A stretch of 64,000 nucleotides of DNA from assembly GCA_026390835.1 (NCBI GenBank), contig JAPLFD010000020.1, forward strand, positions 1-64,000, given 5' to 3'. Below are positions 26,089 through 34,799 of this stretch, piece by piece. A program made the position numbers and the translations under genes. The DNA comes from Sphingobacteriales bacterium (lineage in GTDB: Bacteria > Bacteroidota > Bacteroidia > Sphingobacteriales > Sphingobacteriaceae). The notes under the pieces are model-generated. The model was given only the letters and a program-made list of their open reading frames with translations. It was not told where the DNA came from and did no database searches. Numbering within the stretch: the first letter of the stretch is position 1; every line of letters begins with the position of its first letter.

Positions 26089-26769
26089 ATGAAAAACAGA
26101 TTTTACACCCCTATCGCCGTTTTAACGAGCGTATTTCTTTTGAGCGTTTTTAGTTTCTCTTGTAAAAGAGATAAAGCAGCGTCTGTACCGTTGGCTTTAA
26201 CCGTAACCGATGCGGATGGCAATGTGTACCAAACCGTAGTAATTGGCACTCAAACCTGGACGACCGAAAATTTAAAAACTACTAAATATAATGATGGAAC
26301 TCCAATCTCTAATGTGACTGATGGTGCTGTTTGGAACACCTTAAATACCGCAGCTTATTGTTGGTACAATAACGATATAGCCAATAAGCCAACAACTGGC
26401 GCTTTATACAATTATTATGTAGCCACCGATGCAAAAATAGCCCCAGTAGGTTGGCATGTTCCTACAGAAGCCGAATGGCAAACCTTGGTAGATTATTTAG
26501 GTGGTGATGCCATAGCTGGCGGAAAATTAAAAGAGGTGAATGGTACGAGTTGGCTTGGACCTAATACAGGTGCTACTAATGAAAGCAAATTTTCGGCAAG
26601 AGCCGGGGGTAGACGCACTGGTATTCCCTTTGAGTTTTTAGGTACCAAAGGATTTTTTTGGACATCCACAAACTCTGGAATTTATGCTTTATTTAATGAT
26701 CAGTCCGCTCTCACTACTAGCCAACACCCTCCACAATTTGGCTATTCTATACGCTTAATTAAAGATTAG
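26089..26769 (+). CDS. FISUMP-domain lipoprotein
   Basis: The 226-residue protein has a lipoprotein signal ending SFSCKR. It then carries a Fibrobacter succinogenes major paralogous (FISUMP) domain: DADGNVYQTVVIGTQTWTTE, NLKTTKYNDGTPI, AYCWYNND, GWHVPTEAEWQTL and a final SIRLIKD. The fold is C-type-lectin-like and exposed on the cell surface; function is unknown. It is a single gene with a shared terminator against groEL. Confidence 0.88.
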   Translation: MKNRFYTPIAVLTSVFLLSVFSFSCKRDKAASVPLALTVTDADGNVYQTVVIGTQTWTTENLKTTKYNDGTPISNVTDGAVWNTLNTAAYCWYNNDIANKPTTGALYNYYVATDAKIAPVGWHVPTEAEWQTLVDYLGGDAIAGGKLKEVNGTSWLGPNTGATNESKFSARAGGRRTGIPFEFLGTKGFFWTSTNSGIYALFNDQSALTTSQHPPQFGYSIRLIKD

Positions 26770-26790
26770 TGCGGATGGTGTATTTTAAAA

Positions 26791-26821
26791 AAAAGCCCCC
26801 CGAATTTCGGGGGGCTTTTTT
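26791..26821. terminator. Bidirectional terminator between the FISUMP gene and groEL
   Basis: A run of A, then GCCCCCCG-AATTT-CGGGGGGC and a run of T (about 26791-26821) can end transcription from both sides; both flanking genes point at it. Confidence 0.9.
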
Positions 26822-26839
26822 AATGGGTAAAGCGTGGGC

Positions 26840-28477
26840 TTACATCATGCCGCCCATACCACCACCCATAGGAGGCATGGCTGCATGGCCTTTATCTTCT
26901 TCCGGCTCATCTGCCAACACACACTCGGTGGTTAACAACATAGAGGCAATAGAAGCTGCATTTTCTAAGGCTACACGGCTTACTTTAGTCGGGTCTATTA
27001 CACCGGCTGCAATTAAGTTTTCGTATTTATCGGTACGGGCATTGTACCCAAAATCGGCTTTGCCTTCTTTTACTTTTTGTACCACAATAGAACCCTCAAT
27101 ACCTGCGTTTTCGCAAATTTGGCGCAAAGGCTCTTCTACCGCACGTTTTACAATTTGGATACCGGTATTTTCATCTTCGTTATCGCCTTTTAAGTTTTCT
27201 AAGGCTTCTATAGCACGAATAAAAGCTACACCGCCTCCGGCAACAATACCTTCTTCAACGGCTGCACGGGTAGCGTGCAAGGCATCGTCTACACGGTCTT
27301 TTTTCTCTTTCATTTCTACTTCAGAAGCAGCGCCAATATACAATACGGCTACTCCGCCAGAAAGTTTGGCTAAACGTTCTTGTAGTTTTTCTTTATCGTA
27401 ATCTGAAGTAGTAATTTCAATAGCTGTTTTAATTTCATTGATCCGTTGTTTGATATCTTCGGGTTTACCAAATCCATTAATAATGGTAGTATTGTCTTTA
27501 TCAACGGTAATTTTTTCTGCTTGGCCTAGGTGCGTCAGTTCGGCACTTTCTAGTTTATAGCCTTTTTCTTCAGAAATAACGGTACCGCCAGTTAGGGCAG
27601 CAATGTCTTCTAACATGGCTTTGCGTCTATCGCCAAAGCCCGGAGCTTTAACGGCTGCTACTTTTAATGATCCGCGAATTTTATTCACTACCAAGGTAGC
27701 CAAGGCTTCGCCATCTAAATCTTCGGCAATAATAATGAGGGGTTTGCCGGTTTGAACTTGCTTTTCTAAAATAGGCAGCAATTCTTTCATGGATGAAATC
27801 TTTTTATCGTAAATTAAGATATACGGATTTTCCAATTCTACTTCCATTTTATCGGAATTGGTTACAAAATAGGGAGAAAGGTATCCTCGATCGAACTGCA
27901 TACCTTCTACGGTTTTTACTTCGGTCTCGGTTCCTTTGGCTTCTTCAACGGTAATTACACCCTGAGTACCTACTTTTTTCATGGCATCGGCAATCATTTC
28001 GCCAATTACATCATCGTTATTAGCAGAAATAGAGGCTACTTGTTTAATCTTGCTGAAATCATCACCTACATCTTGTTTTTGAGATTTTAGGTTTTCAACA
28101 ATCACTTTCACGGCTTTATCTATGCCACGTTTTAAATCCATTGGGTTTGCACCAGAGGCTACGTTTTTAACGCCGGCCTTAATAATGGCTTGGGCCAATA
28201 CAGTGGCGGTTGTAGTTCCATCACCTGCAATATCGGCAGTTTTAGAAGCTACTTCTTTTACCATTTGGGCACCCATGTTTTCAATGGGGTCTTTCAATTC
28301 AATTTCTTTAGCTACCGTTACACCATCTTTGGTAATGGCCGGTGAGCCGAATTTTTTATCAATAATAACCGTACGACCCTTAGGGCCTAAGGTTACTTTT
28401 ACGGCATTAGCCAGAATATCTACGCCTCTTTTTAGAGCGTCACGAGCTTCAACGTTGTATTTTACTTGTTTTGCCAT
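26840..28477 (-). CDS. groL: Chaperonin GroEL (60 kDa)
   Basis: The 545-residue chaperonin subunit has the usual start ([19 protein letters not shown]) and the ATP site [12 protein letters not shown]. It ends in the flexible GGM tail ([12 protein letters not shown]). With GroES it folds newly made and stressed proteins in the cytoplasm. It lies 100 bp downstream of groES. Confidence 0.98.
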   Translation of the reverse strand: MAKQVKYNVEARDALKRGVDILANAVKVTLGPKGRTVIIDKKFGSPAITKDGVTVAKEIELKDPIENMGAQMVKEVASKTADIAGDGTTTATVLAQAIIKAGVKNVASGANPMDLKRGIDKAVKVIVENLKSQKQDVGDDFSKIKQVASISANNDDVIGEMIADAMKKVGTQGVITVEEAKGTETEVKTVEGMQFDRGYLSPYFVTNSDKMEVELENPYILIYDKKISSMKELLPILEKQVQTGKPLIIIAEDLDGEALATLVVNKIRGSLKVAAVKAPGFGDRRKAMLEDIAALTGGTVISEEKGYKLESAELTHLGQAEKITVDKDNTTIINGFGKPEDIKQRINEIKTAIEITTSDYDKEKLQERLAKLSGGVAVLYIGAASEVEMKEKKDRVDDALHATRAAVEEGIVAGGGVAFIRAIEALENLKGDNEDENTGIQIVKRAVEEPLRQICENAGIEGSIVVQKVKEGKADFGYNARTDKYENLIAAGVIDPTKVSRVALENAASIASMLLTTECVLADEPEEDKGHAAMPPMGGGMGGMM

Positions 28478-28577
28478 TGTCTTTTTGTTAGTATGGAGTA
28501 ATTTTTATGAAGTAGTTAGTTAAAGGCTCACTACTCTAATTTTGATTGTTTTTTTAATAGTTAAACGGCTATTCCAA

Positions 28578-28871
28578 TTATAATGTTCCTAAAATATCAG
28601 CTTCACGCATTACTAGGTACTCTTTACCATCAATGGTTACTTCGGTACCTGCATATTTGCTGTATAAAACTTGGTCGCCAACTTTTACACTCAGTGGAAT
28701 TAAATTTCCGGTTAGGTCTGCATATTTACCGGGTCCAGCCGAAACAACCACTCCTTGTTGTGGTTTTTCTTGGGCAGTTTCGGGGATATAAATACCAGAA
28801 GCAGTCATAGTTTCAGCCGGAGCCGCTTCTACTACTACTCGGTCTGCAAGAGGTTTAAATGATAATGCCAT
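28578..28871 (-). CDS. groS: Co-chaperonin GroES
   Basis: The 97-residue protein shows the Cpn10 signature FKPLADRVVVE, the mobile loop TASGIYIPETAQEKP and VLYSKYAGTEV. It forms the heptameric lid of GroEL. It precedes groEL and has its own promoter and a candidate heat-shock motif upstream, after the secG terminator. Confidence 0.97.
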   Translation of the reverse strand: MALSFKPLADRVVVEAAPAETMTASGIYIPETAQEKPQQGVVVSAGPGKYADLTGNLIPLSVKVGDQVLYSKYAGTEVTIDGKEYLVMREADILGTL

Positions 28872-28926
28872 ATTTATTTAATTTTTTGTGTGAATTTAGT
28901 CTACTCATGATACTCATGAATTGTGC

Positions 28927-28957
28927 CAAGCCTATTTTGAGGGTTTTTTTTGTCAAT
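28927..28957 (-). promoter_or_regulatory. Candidate groES promoter
   Basis: On the minus strand ATTG (28954-28957), 19 bp, TAGGCTTG (28927-28934) fits TTTG-N19-TAnnTTTG with one mismatch in each box. It lies about 55 bp before the groES start. Confidence 0.45.
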
Positions 28958-28992
28958 TTTTCCTTGCTTACTGAAAATTTTTACAGCAGCCG

Positions 28993-29005
28993 TGTCATGC
29001 TGTCA
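28993..29005. promoter_or_regulatory. TGNCA-N3-TGNCA motif upstream of groES
   Basis: TGTCA-TGC-TGTCA on the plus strand reads TGACA-GCA-TGACA on the minus strand, 36 bp upstream of the candidate -33 box. The same pattern occurs before miaB (33608-33620). It may be a heat-shock regulator site; this is inference. Confidence 0.4.
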
Positions 29006-29018
29006 GTTTGTGGGAACA

Positions 29019-29046
29019 AGAAAGGCTCCCAAAAGGGAGCCTTTCT
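29019..29046 (-). terminator. Terminator after secG
   Basis: A perfect 12-bp stem AGAAAGGCTCCC / GGGAGCCTTTCT with an AAAA loop lies 20 bp beyond the secG stop. The downstream T tract is short. Confidence 0.7.
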
Positions 29047-29066
29047 GAAGTACGTATGGTATTTGC

Positions 29067-29399
29067 TTATTTAACGCCGTTTAATGGGGCGCTTGGTAAG
29101 CTAGCAGGGGCCTTTACAGGGGCTGTTTTTTCTATTTTATTTTGCAAATCGTTTGCTTTTTCATTTACAACGCCCGACTTTGGGATTACCATGTTTACCA
29201 AAATGGCCAATACCATTAAACTAGCGGCTAAAAACCAAGTTCCTTTTTCTAAGAAGTCGCCAGTACGTTGTACGCCCATAATGGTATTTGAACCTGAAAA
29301 TCCGGAAGATAAACCACCTCCTTTAGGATTTTGAATGAGAATAAATAGTGCTAAAAGGGCACAAACTAAAATGGCAATAATTACAAGTGCGAAATACAT
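29067..29399 (-). CDS. secG: Preprotein translocase subunit SecG
   Basis: The 110-residue protein has two membrane helices (about 2-20 and 51-71) separated by the SecG loop NPKGGGLSSGFSGSNTIMG. It assists SecYE in export. The C-terminal tail is Ala/Pro-rich. It is the last gene before a terminator in the miaB group. Confidence 0.93.
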   Translation of the reverse strand: MYFALVIIAILVCALLALFILIQNPKGGGLSSGFSGSNTIMGVQRTGDFLEKGTWFLAASLMVLAILVNMVIPKSGVVNEKANDLQNKIEKTAPVKAPASLPSAPLNGVK

Positions 29400-29410
29400 A
29401 ATCGTTTATT

Positions 29411-30373
29411 TTAATTTTTACGTTGCTCTAAGGCAATGATTTGGTCGGCAAAGTACGTGCTTTTTTCGGGAAATTTCAAACTTAATTTCTGGTAAGTAGC
29501 AATGGCTTTATCTAGCAGCAGTTGCTCGGTGTAAATTTTGGCCAATGTTTCCGATACCACTTCTAGCGAATCTTCGGCACTTTTACGGGCCTTATTCTCC
29601 GGGCTCATTTTATCTGCCGATGGTGGCGATAGTTGTGGCTCTTGCTGAATGAAACGCTCAATAATATCGTCGCCTTTGCGTTTTTCTGCGTTAGGAGGCG
29701 TAATTTGTTCTCTTTTGGGGGTAGGCTCGGTCCATTCGTTTAAATCTAAATCCGCTGCCTGCTTTGATTTTTCCTCAATTTTTTCGGAGGTATCAAGGGT
29801 AAAACTTACATATGGGCGATAACTTTCGGCATGTGCTTTTCGGGTTTTATTGAGCCACCACAAAAAGGTATAGGGTAGTTGTTCATCATCGTAGCGGGAA
29901 ACTTCTTTACTTGTACTTGCTTCAGTTTTTGGCTCGGTTACTTTATCTTCCAAGGCAAAAAAGTCGGAGGAAGCAATATTCTCCATAATTAATTGCTGGG
30001 TATCATCGGCCAATGCTTCTACGGGGTCTTCCTCTAAACGGTAATGCAATTCTGCTTCTACAGCATCTTCAGGCATTTCGTTCATATCCTGAACCATTAC
30101 TTGCTCCAGCGGATCAAGTGTTTCGGCTTGGTAGGCTGCTAAACTTATTAATGTTTCTGGGCGATTGATAAATTTTTCTAATACGGCACCTTCCGGAGCA
30201 TAAAGTGCTGCTTTTTCGGGCGCATTATTCAGTTTGGCATCTACAAATTGTAGAATCTGGCAATACGGATATTTTTCTACCAACGTTTCATAACTGGCCG
30301 CATCGCTAGCTTGTAAGCTGGCCGGCATGGTAACCAAGTTGCTGAATGTTTTTGTTTGTGGTAGGGTACTCAT
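29411..30373 (-). CDS. Hypothetical acidic protein with C-terminal TPR-like segment
   Basis: The 320-residue protein is not assigned to a characterised family. It is strongly acidic and largely disordered in the middle (about 90-260). It ends with a single TPR-like helical pair (SETLAKIYTEQLLLDKAIATYQKLSLKFPE). The N-terminal 80 residues contain a KYPYCQIL segment. No signal peptide. It lies between lptE (22 bp) and secG (11 bp), an order that to my knowledge is common in Bacteroidota. Confidence 0.65.
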   Translation of the reverse strand: MSTLPQTKTFSNLVTMPASLQASDAASYETLVEKYPYCQILQFVDAKLNNAPEKAALYAPEGAVLEKFINRPETLISLAAYQAETLDPLEQVMVQDMNEMPEDAVEAELHYRLEEDPVEALADDTQQLIMENIASSDFFALEDKVTEPKTEASTSKEVSRYDDEQLPYTFLWWLNKTRKAHAESYRPYVSFTLDTSEKIEEKSKQAADLDLNEWTEPTPKREQITPPNAEKRKGDDIIERFIQQEPQLSPPSADKMSPENKARKSAEDSLEVVSETLAKIYTEQLLLDKAIATYQKLSLKFPEKSTYFADQIIALEQRKN

Positions 30374-30395
30374 TTAAAAATATGGATTGCTTTGC

Positions 30396-30923
30396 TTACC
30401 AATTGGCAAAGGCGGCATTAAAAACATCCTCAGTTAATTGTACATTAATATCTTTTATGAGCTGTTGCTCTTGCGCTTGCAAGGGCTTGCTTTGGGTAGA
30501 AAAATCTTTAAAACGGCTAAACGATTTCTCGAAATTTAATTCGGGTTTTAGCACGTTGGTATATTTTACGCTGATACTTATAGTTAAGCGCTCTAGGCCG
30601 GCTCGTTCGTTGCCTTGTATGGCCGAGGGGCGGATACTATAATCCGTAATTCGACCCTCAACGTTGGCATCGGCATCGCTACGCACCAAGCGTAAGCTCG
30701 ATTGGTTACGAATGCGTTCTTTTAAATCTTCGGTAAATTGCTGACTTAAATACGGAACTACTAATGGGGCATTGTTTTCGAAAAATTGTACACTAATGCT
30801 TTTCATTTCCACCGGAATGGAGGCTCCGGTGAAGGAGTAAATACCACAGCCGCTACTAAAAAATAGCAATATGGTACCTAAAAAGCCTACTTTTCTCATA
30901 CAATGCATAGTGTAATTGCTCAT
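30396..30923 (-). CDS. lptE: LptE-family LPS-assembly lipoprotein
   Basis: The 175-residue protein has a lipoprotein signal with lipobox FSSGCGIYSF. The LptE-like body includes GASIPVEMKSISVQFFENNAP, SQQFTEDLKERI and VEGRITDYSI. LptE is the plug of the LptD outer-membrane channel that inserts lipopolysaccharide. The start forms a TAATG overlap with the stop of the sigma-54 activator gene; a shorter start at 30899 (MRKVGF) would give a more typical signal peptide. Confidence 0.85.
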   Translation of the reverse strand: MSNYTMHCMRKVGFLGTILLFFSSGCGIYSFTGASIPVEMKSISVQFFENNAPLVVPYLSQQFTEDLKERIRNQSSLRLVRSDADANVEGRITDYSIRPSAIQGNERAGLERLTISISVKYTNVLKPELNFEKSFSRFKDFSTQSKPLQAQEQQLIKDINVQLTEDVFNAAFANW

Positions 30924-32161
30924 TAGTTTAAATTCAATTCTTTAATTTTTCTGTACAAAGTGCGCTCCGAGATGCCCAATTCTTGTGCCGCTAATTTACG
31001 CTTACCGCGGTGTTTTTTTAGTGCTTTTTTAATTAAATCCGATTCTTGGTCTATTAACGATAAAGATTCCTCCTCCTCTTCATGCTGTAAAATATCGAAA
31101 TGTTGAGCTTCGGTACCAGGCTGATGAATGGTTAGTGTAGGCGAACCGTGCAATTCTGCCGCTGTTGGCTGTAACTCTATATCGGTGTACAGCTGGTTTA
31201 ATACCTGCGGATTTACCGATAATTGAGTGCCATTGCCATTGTTCTGAATAATTTCTGCTACTAGCTTCTTTAAGTCGAGCATATCTTTTTTCATATCAAA
31301 CAATACTTTGTACAAAATATCTCGTTCCGAAAAATCTTCTTTGCCCTGTTTGTCTATCCGCATGGGCAACTGATTGTTTTGCTCGTGAGGAATATAGGTT
31401 AGTATGCTTTGTCCCGTAATATTTCGGTCTTTCTCTAAAACCGCAATTTGTTCGGCAATATTTTTTAGTTGGCGCACATTTCCTGGCCAGCTATAATTGC
31501 TCAAAACGTTTTGCGCATCGGCATCTAATTGCACCGAAGGGCTGCGGTATTTATCGGTAAAATCGGCAATAAATTTCCGAAATAACAAGAAAATATCTTC
31601 TTTACGTTCTCTTAAAGCAGGTATCTTCAGCGGAACGGTATTTAATCGGTAGTATAAATCTTCTCTAAATTTACCGGCCCTTACGGCATCAAATACATCA
31701 ACATTGGTGGCGGCAATTACCCGCACATTGGTCTTTTGTACTTTAGATGAGCCTACTCGTAAATATTCGCCGGTTTCTAATACCCGCAATAAACGGGCCT
31801 GAGTGCCCAGGGGCAACTCTGCTACTTCATCTAAAAAAATAGTACCGCCATCTACTACCTCAAAATATCCTTTTCGGGCTTCGTGGGCACCTGTAAAGGA
31901 ACCTTTTTCGTGTCCAAATAATTCCGAATCAATCGTTCCTTCGGGAATGGCTCCACAGTTCACCGCAATAAATGGCCCGTGTTTGCGGGCGCTTAATTGA
32001 TGGATGATATGCGAAAATACTTCCTTCCCGCTACCACTTTCACCGCTAATTAATACCGAAATATCGGTGGGGGCTACTTGCTGGGCAATGGTAATGGCAC
32101 GGTTTAATAATGGCGAATTGCCAATAATACCGAAACGATTTTTGATGGTTTGAAGATCCAT
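30923..32161 (-). CDS. Sigma-54-dependent transcriptional activator
   Basis: The 412-residue protein consists of an AAA+ sigma-54 activator domain (SGESGSGKEVFSHIIH Walker A, GSFTGA loop in place of GAFTGA, GGTIFLDEVAELP Walker B). A Glu-rich linker and a Fis-type helix-turn-helix at the C-terminus (GKRKLAAQELGISERTLYRKI) follow. It has no receiver or other sensor domain, so its activity is probably set by level or partner. I start at 32161 (MDLQTIKNRF), directly after the miaB stop, instead of the in-frame start at 32182 inside miaB. Confidence 0.9.
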   Translation of the reverse strand: MDLQTIKNRFGIIGNSPLLNRAITIAQQVAPTDISVLISGESGSGKEVFSHIIHQLSARKHGPFIAVNCGAIPEGTIDSELFGHEKGSFTGAHEARKGYFEVVDGGTIFLDEVAELPLGTQARLLRVLETGEYLRVGSSKVQKTNVRVIAATNVDVFDAVRAGKFREDLYYRLNTVPLKIPALRERKEDIFLLFRKFIADFTDKYRSPSVQLDADAQNVLSNYSWPGNVRQLKNIAEQIAVLEKDRNITGQSILTYIPHEQNNQLPMRIDKQGKEDFSERDILYKVLFDMKKDMLDLKKLVAEIIQNNGNGTQLSVNPQVLNQLYTDIELQPTAAELHGSPTLTIHQPGTEAQHFDILQHEEEEESLSLIDQESDLIKKALKKHRGKRKLAAQELGISERTLYRKIKELNLN

Positions 32162-32162
32162 A

Positions 32163-33587
32163 TTAGTCAATAATTTTACCAATTAGGGTTGCGGTAGTGC
32201 AACTCTCGGCCAAAACATGCACATAATCGCCGGGCTTAAAGCGTTCGTCTACCGGGAAAATAACAGTAGTATTCTGATCGCTACGCCCTGCGTAATCCTT
32301 AACTGATTTTTTAGAATAATTTTCAATAAGTACTTTTTGCACTTTACCCAATTGCTCCAATACCCGCTTGTGGCTGCTTCGGTGTTGTTGTTCAATAATT
32401 TCGTTTAGACGACGATTTTTTACGTCTTCCGGAATATCGTCGCTAAAGCGTTTGGCCGCCAAGGTGCCTGGGCGCTCCGAGTACATGTACATATACGCAA
32501 AGCTGAAATTCACTTCTTCCATTATGCTCAGGGTGTCTTGATGCTCAGCTTCGGTTTCGGTGCAAAAACCCACAATAATATCAGTAGAAATAGCCGCCTG
32601 GGGTAAAATACGGCGAATGGCATCTACACGTTCCAAATACCACTCTCGGGTATAGGTTCGGTTCATAATATCCAATACCCTAGAGTTACCCGATTGGATA
32701 GGGAGGTGGATGTACTTGCAAATATTTTCATATTGGCCCATGGTGTGCAACACCTCGTCGGTAATATCTTTAGGGTGTGAGGTAGAAAAACGTACCCGTA
32801 CATTTGGATTCACTTCAGCAGTGAGGGCCAACAATTGAGCAAAATTCACTTTTTCAGTTTCTTCTTCATTTGCCCATTTATAGGAATCTACATTTTGCCC
32901 CAAGAGCGTTATTTCTTTATACCCAGCTGCTGCCAAATCGCGGACTTCTTGTACAATGGAGTGTGCATCGCGGCTACGTTCGCGGCCACGGGTAAAGGGA
33001 ACTACGCAAAAGGAACACATATTGTCGCAGCCACGCATAATGGAAACAAATGCGGTAATACCATTACTGTTTAGGCGTAATGGACTGATGTCGGCATAGG
33101 TTTCTTCTCTTGAGAGAAGCACATTTACTGCTCGTTCACCCTCATCTACCTGATTGATTAAACCTGGTAAATCGCGATAGGCATCTGGGCCTACTACCAA
33201 GTCTACTAATTTTTCTTCTTCTAAAAACTTGGCTTTGAGGCGTTCGGCCATGCAGCCTAAAACGCCAATTAACGCACCGGGTTTGTGTTTTTTAATCGAT
33301 CCGAACTCACGCAAGCGGTTGCGTACACGTTGTTCGGCGTTATCGCGAATAGAGCAGGTATTGATAAAAATAACATCGGCTTCTTTGTAGGTTCCTACGG
33401 TTTCAAATCCAATGTCTACCATTACCGAGGCTACAATTTCGCTGTCGGAAAAGTTCATGGCACAGCCATAACTTTCGATATATACTTTACGGCCATTGGA
33501 TGTCTTTTGTTTCCCATCGAGTAACAAAGCTTCTCCCTGCCGGCTTTCGTCGTGTTCTTTTGTTGTATGCAACATATCCATATTCAA
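32163..33587 (-). CDS. miaB: tRNA-2-methylthio-N6-dimethylallyladenosine synthase MiaB
   Basis: The 474-residue radical-SAM methylthiotransferase has the N-terminal UPF0004 domain with Cys ligands ([37 protein letters not shown]). The radical-SAM motif is [20 protein letters not shown], and a C-terminal TRAM domain runs from about 410. It modifies A37 of tRNAs reading U-starting codons. It heads the group miaB, sigma-54 activator, lptE, TPR-like, secG. Confidence 0.95.
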   Translation of the reverse strand: MNMDMLHTTKEHDESRQGEALLLDGKQKTSNGRKVYIESYGCAMNFSDSEIVASVMVDIGFETVGTYKEADVIFINTCSIRDNAEQRVRNRLREFGSIKKHKPGALIGVLGCMAERLKAKFLEEEKLVDLVVGPDAYRDLPGLINQVDEGERAVNVLLSREETYADISPLRLNSNGITAFVSIMRGCDNMCSFCVVPFTRGRERSRDAHSIVQEVRDLAAAGYKEITLLGQNVDSYKWANEEETEKVNFAQLLALTAEVNPNVRVRFSTSHPKDITDEVLHTMGQYENICKYIHLPIQSGNSRVLDIMNRTYTREWYLERVDAIRRILPQAAISTDIIVGFCTETEAEHQDTLSIMEEVNFSFAYMYMYSERPGTLAAKRFSDDIPEDVKNRRLNEIIEQQHRSSHKRVLEQLGKVQKVLIENYSKKSVKDYAGRSDQNTTVIFPVDERFKPGDYVHVLAESCTTATLIGKIID

Positions 33588-33607
33588 TACAAAAATACAG
33601 AATTAAT

Positions 33608-33620
33608 GACAGAATGTCAG
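33608..33620. promoter_or_regulatory. TGACA-GAA-TGTCA dyad upstream of miaB
   Basis: This perfect 5-3-5 inverted repeat lies 21 bp before the miaB start and between the ilvE terminator and miaB. A motif of the same spacing precedes groES. A common regulator of both transcription units is inferred. Confidence 0.4.
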
Positions 33621-33634
33621 CAATCTTTTAACAA

Positions 33635-33661
33635 AAAACCCGCCTATTGAGCGGGTTTTTA
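33635..33661 (-). terminator. Terminator after ilvE
   Basis: The perfect stem AAAAACCCGC / GCGGGTTTTT with 7-nt loop CTATTGA lies 13 bp beyond the ilvE stop, and the A run on the plus strand gives the T tract on the minus strand. Confidence 0.85.
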
Positions 33662-33673
33662 TATGAATATGAC

Positions 33674-34738
33674 TTATAGGATTCGATTCCACCCAAATTC
33701 GTCGGGGCTTAAGCCATACCGAATTTCTTTAAGTTTTTGTAATGCCTTATTAGAAAACACCCTATTTTCGGGAGCTGGAAGGGTATAGGTTTCTCCTTGG
33801 TAAGTTATTTCGGCAATATGTGCAATGGTAGCGGCAGTTCCGGCACCGAAGGCATCTTGCAGGGTGCCGTTTTTGGCGGCCTCTATTATTTCGGCAACGC
33901 TTACACGGCGTTCTTCTACTTTTATGCCCCAAGCTCTAGCTAAATCTAAAATAGAATGACGGGTTACGCCATCTAAAATAGTATCGCGGGTAGATGGGGT
34001 GATGAGTGTGTCGTTAACCACAAACATTACGTTGGTAGTACCCGATTCTTCTATATAGGCATGCTCTTTTGCATCGGTCCAAATTAACTGATCATAGCCT
34101 TCTTGTTGTGCTAATTTGGTAGGTAATAAAGAGCTGGCGTAATTGCCTGCAGTTTTTGCATAACCTACGCCGCCCTCAATAGCTCGGGCATAATGCAGTT
34201 CAATTTTAACTTTTAGCGGTTTAGGGTAGTATGCACCAGCCGGGCCAGTTAAAATCACAAACTTATAATTAGCAGATGCATGCACGCCCAAAATGGGGTC
34301 GGTAGCAAACAGTAGGGGTCTTATGTATAAAGAATGACCTTCGGCACTCGGCACCCAAGCACTATCTAGTTTTATTAGCTGCTCCATACCTTGCATAAAA
34401 ATAGCTTCGGGTACTACTGGCATAGCCATGCGCTGGGCAGAAATGTTAAAGCGTTCGAAATTTTTCTGGGGTCTAAAAATGGCTACTCTGCCGTCGGGAT
34501 GTTTATACGCTTTTATGCCCTCAAAAATTGCTTGTCCGTAATGGAGTGAAGAAGCCGCAGGGCTTATTTCGATATTACCATACGGTATAATTTGCAAATT
34601 TTTCCAAGCACCGTCTTCAAAATCGGCAGTAAACATGTGATCGGAAAATACATGCCCAAAAGAAAGATTACTGAAGTTGGTACTAGCCAGGCGTGATTGC
34701 GTGGTAGGGATTACGTTTATAGCTAATAGATCGGTCAC
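33674..34738 (-). CDS. ilvE: Branched-chain amino acid aminotransferase
   Basis: The 354-residue PLP fold-type IV enzyme of the larger (eukaryote-like) BCAT group shows SFGHVFSDHMFTADFEDG, HYGQAIFEGIKAYKHPDG, YARAIEGGVGYAKTAGNYA (PLP Lys) and EESGTTNVMFV. It interconverts Leu, Ile and Val with their keto acids. I start at GTG 34738 (VTDLLAINVIP); the longer TTG start at 34762 would overlap a TAATTTTG -7 box (34759-34766). It follows the tryptophan dioxygenase gene and ends the leftward block. Confidence 0.9.
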   Translation of the reverse strand: MTDLLAINVIPTTQSRLASTNFSNLSFGHVFSDHMFTADFEDGAWKNLQIIPYGNIEISPAASSLHYGQAIFEGIKAYKHPDGRVAIFRPQKNFERFNISAQRMAMPVVPEAIFMQGMEQLIKLDSAWVPSAEGHSLYIRPLLFATDPILGVHASANYKFVILTGPAGAYYPKPLKVKIELHYARAIEGGVGYAKTAGNYASSLLPTKLAQQEGYDQLIWTDAKEHAYIEESGTTNVMFVVNDTLITPSTRDTILDGVTRHSILDLARAWGIKVEERRVSVAEIIEAAKNGTLQDAFGAGTAATIAHIAEITYQGETYTLPAPENRVFSNKALQKLKEIRYGLSPDEFGWNRIL

Positions 34739-34758
34739 GTAGTGGCGTTTTAGTTGCC

Positions 34759-34766
34759 ACAAAATT
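34759..34766 (-). promoter_or_regulatory. -7 promoter box before ilvE
   Basis: TAATTTTG on the minus strand matches TAnnTTTG exactly and sits 20 bp before the GTG start. No good -33 box is seen, so ilvE may also be read from upstream. Confidence 0.4.
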
Positions 34767-34799
34767 AGCTAAAAAATTCCCTTGTTTATGGAAGATATT

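Noticed and set aside
26769-27401. A 210-codon plus-strand frame opposite groEL
   Set aside because: It begins inside the terminator and runs antisense to groEL; composition reflects the groEL codons.
28915-28935. Sigma-54 promoter before groES (TTGGCAC on the minus strand)
   Set aside because: The -24-like TTGGCAC lacks a -12 TTGC at the right distance; the TAnnTTTG-type promoter fits better.
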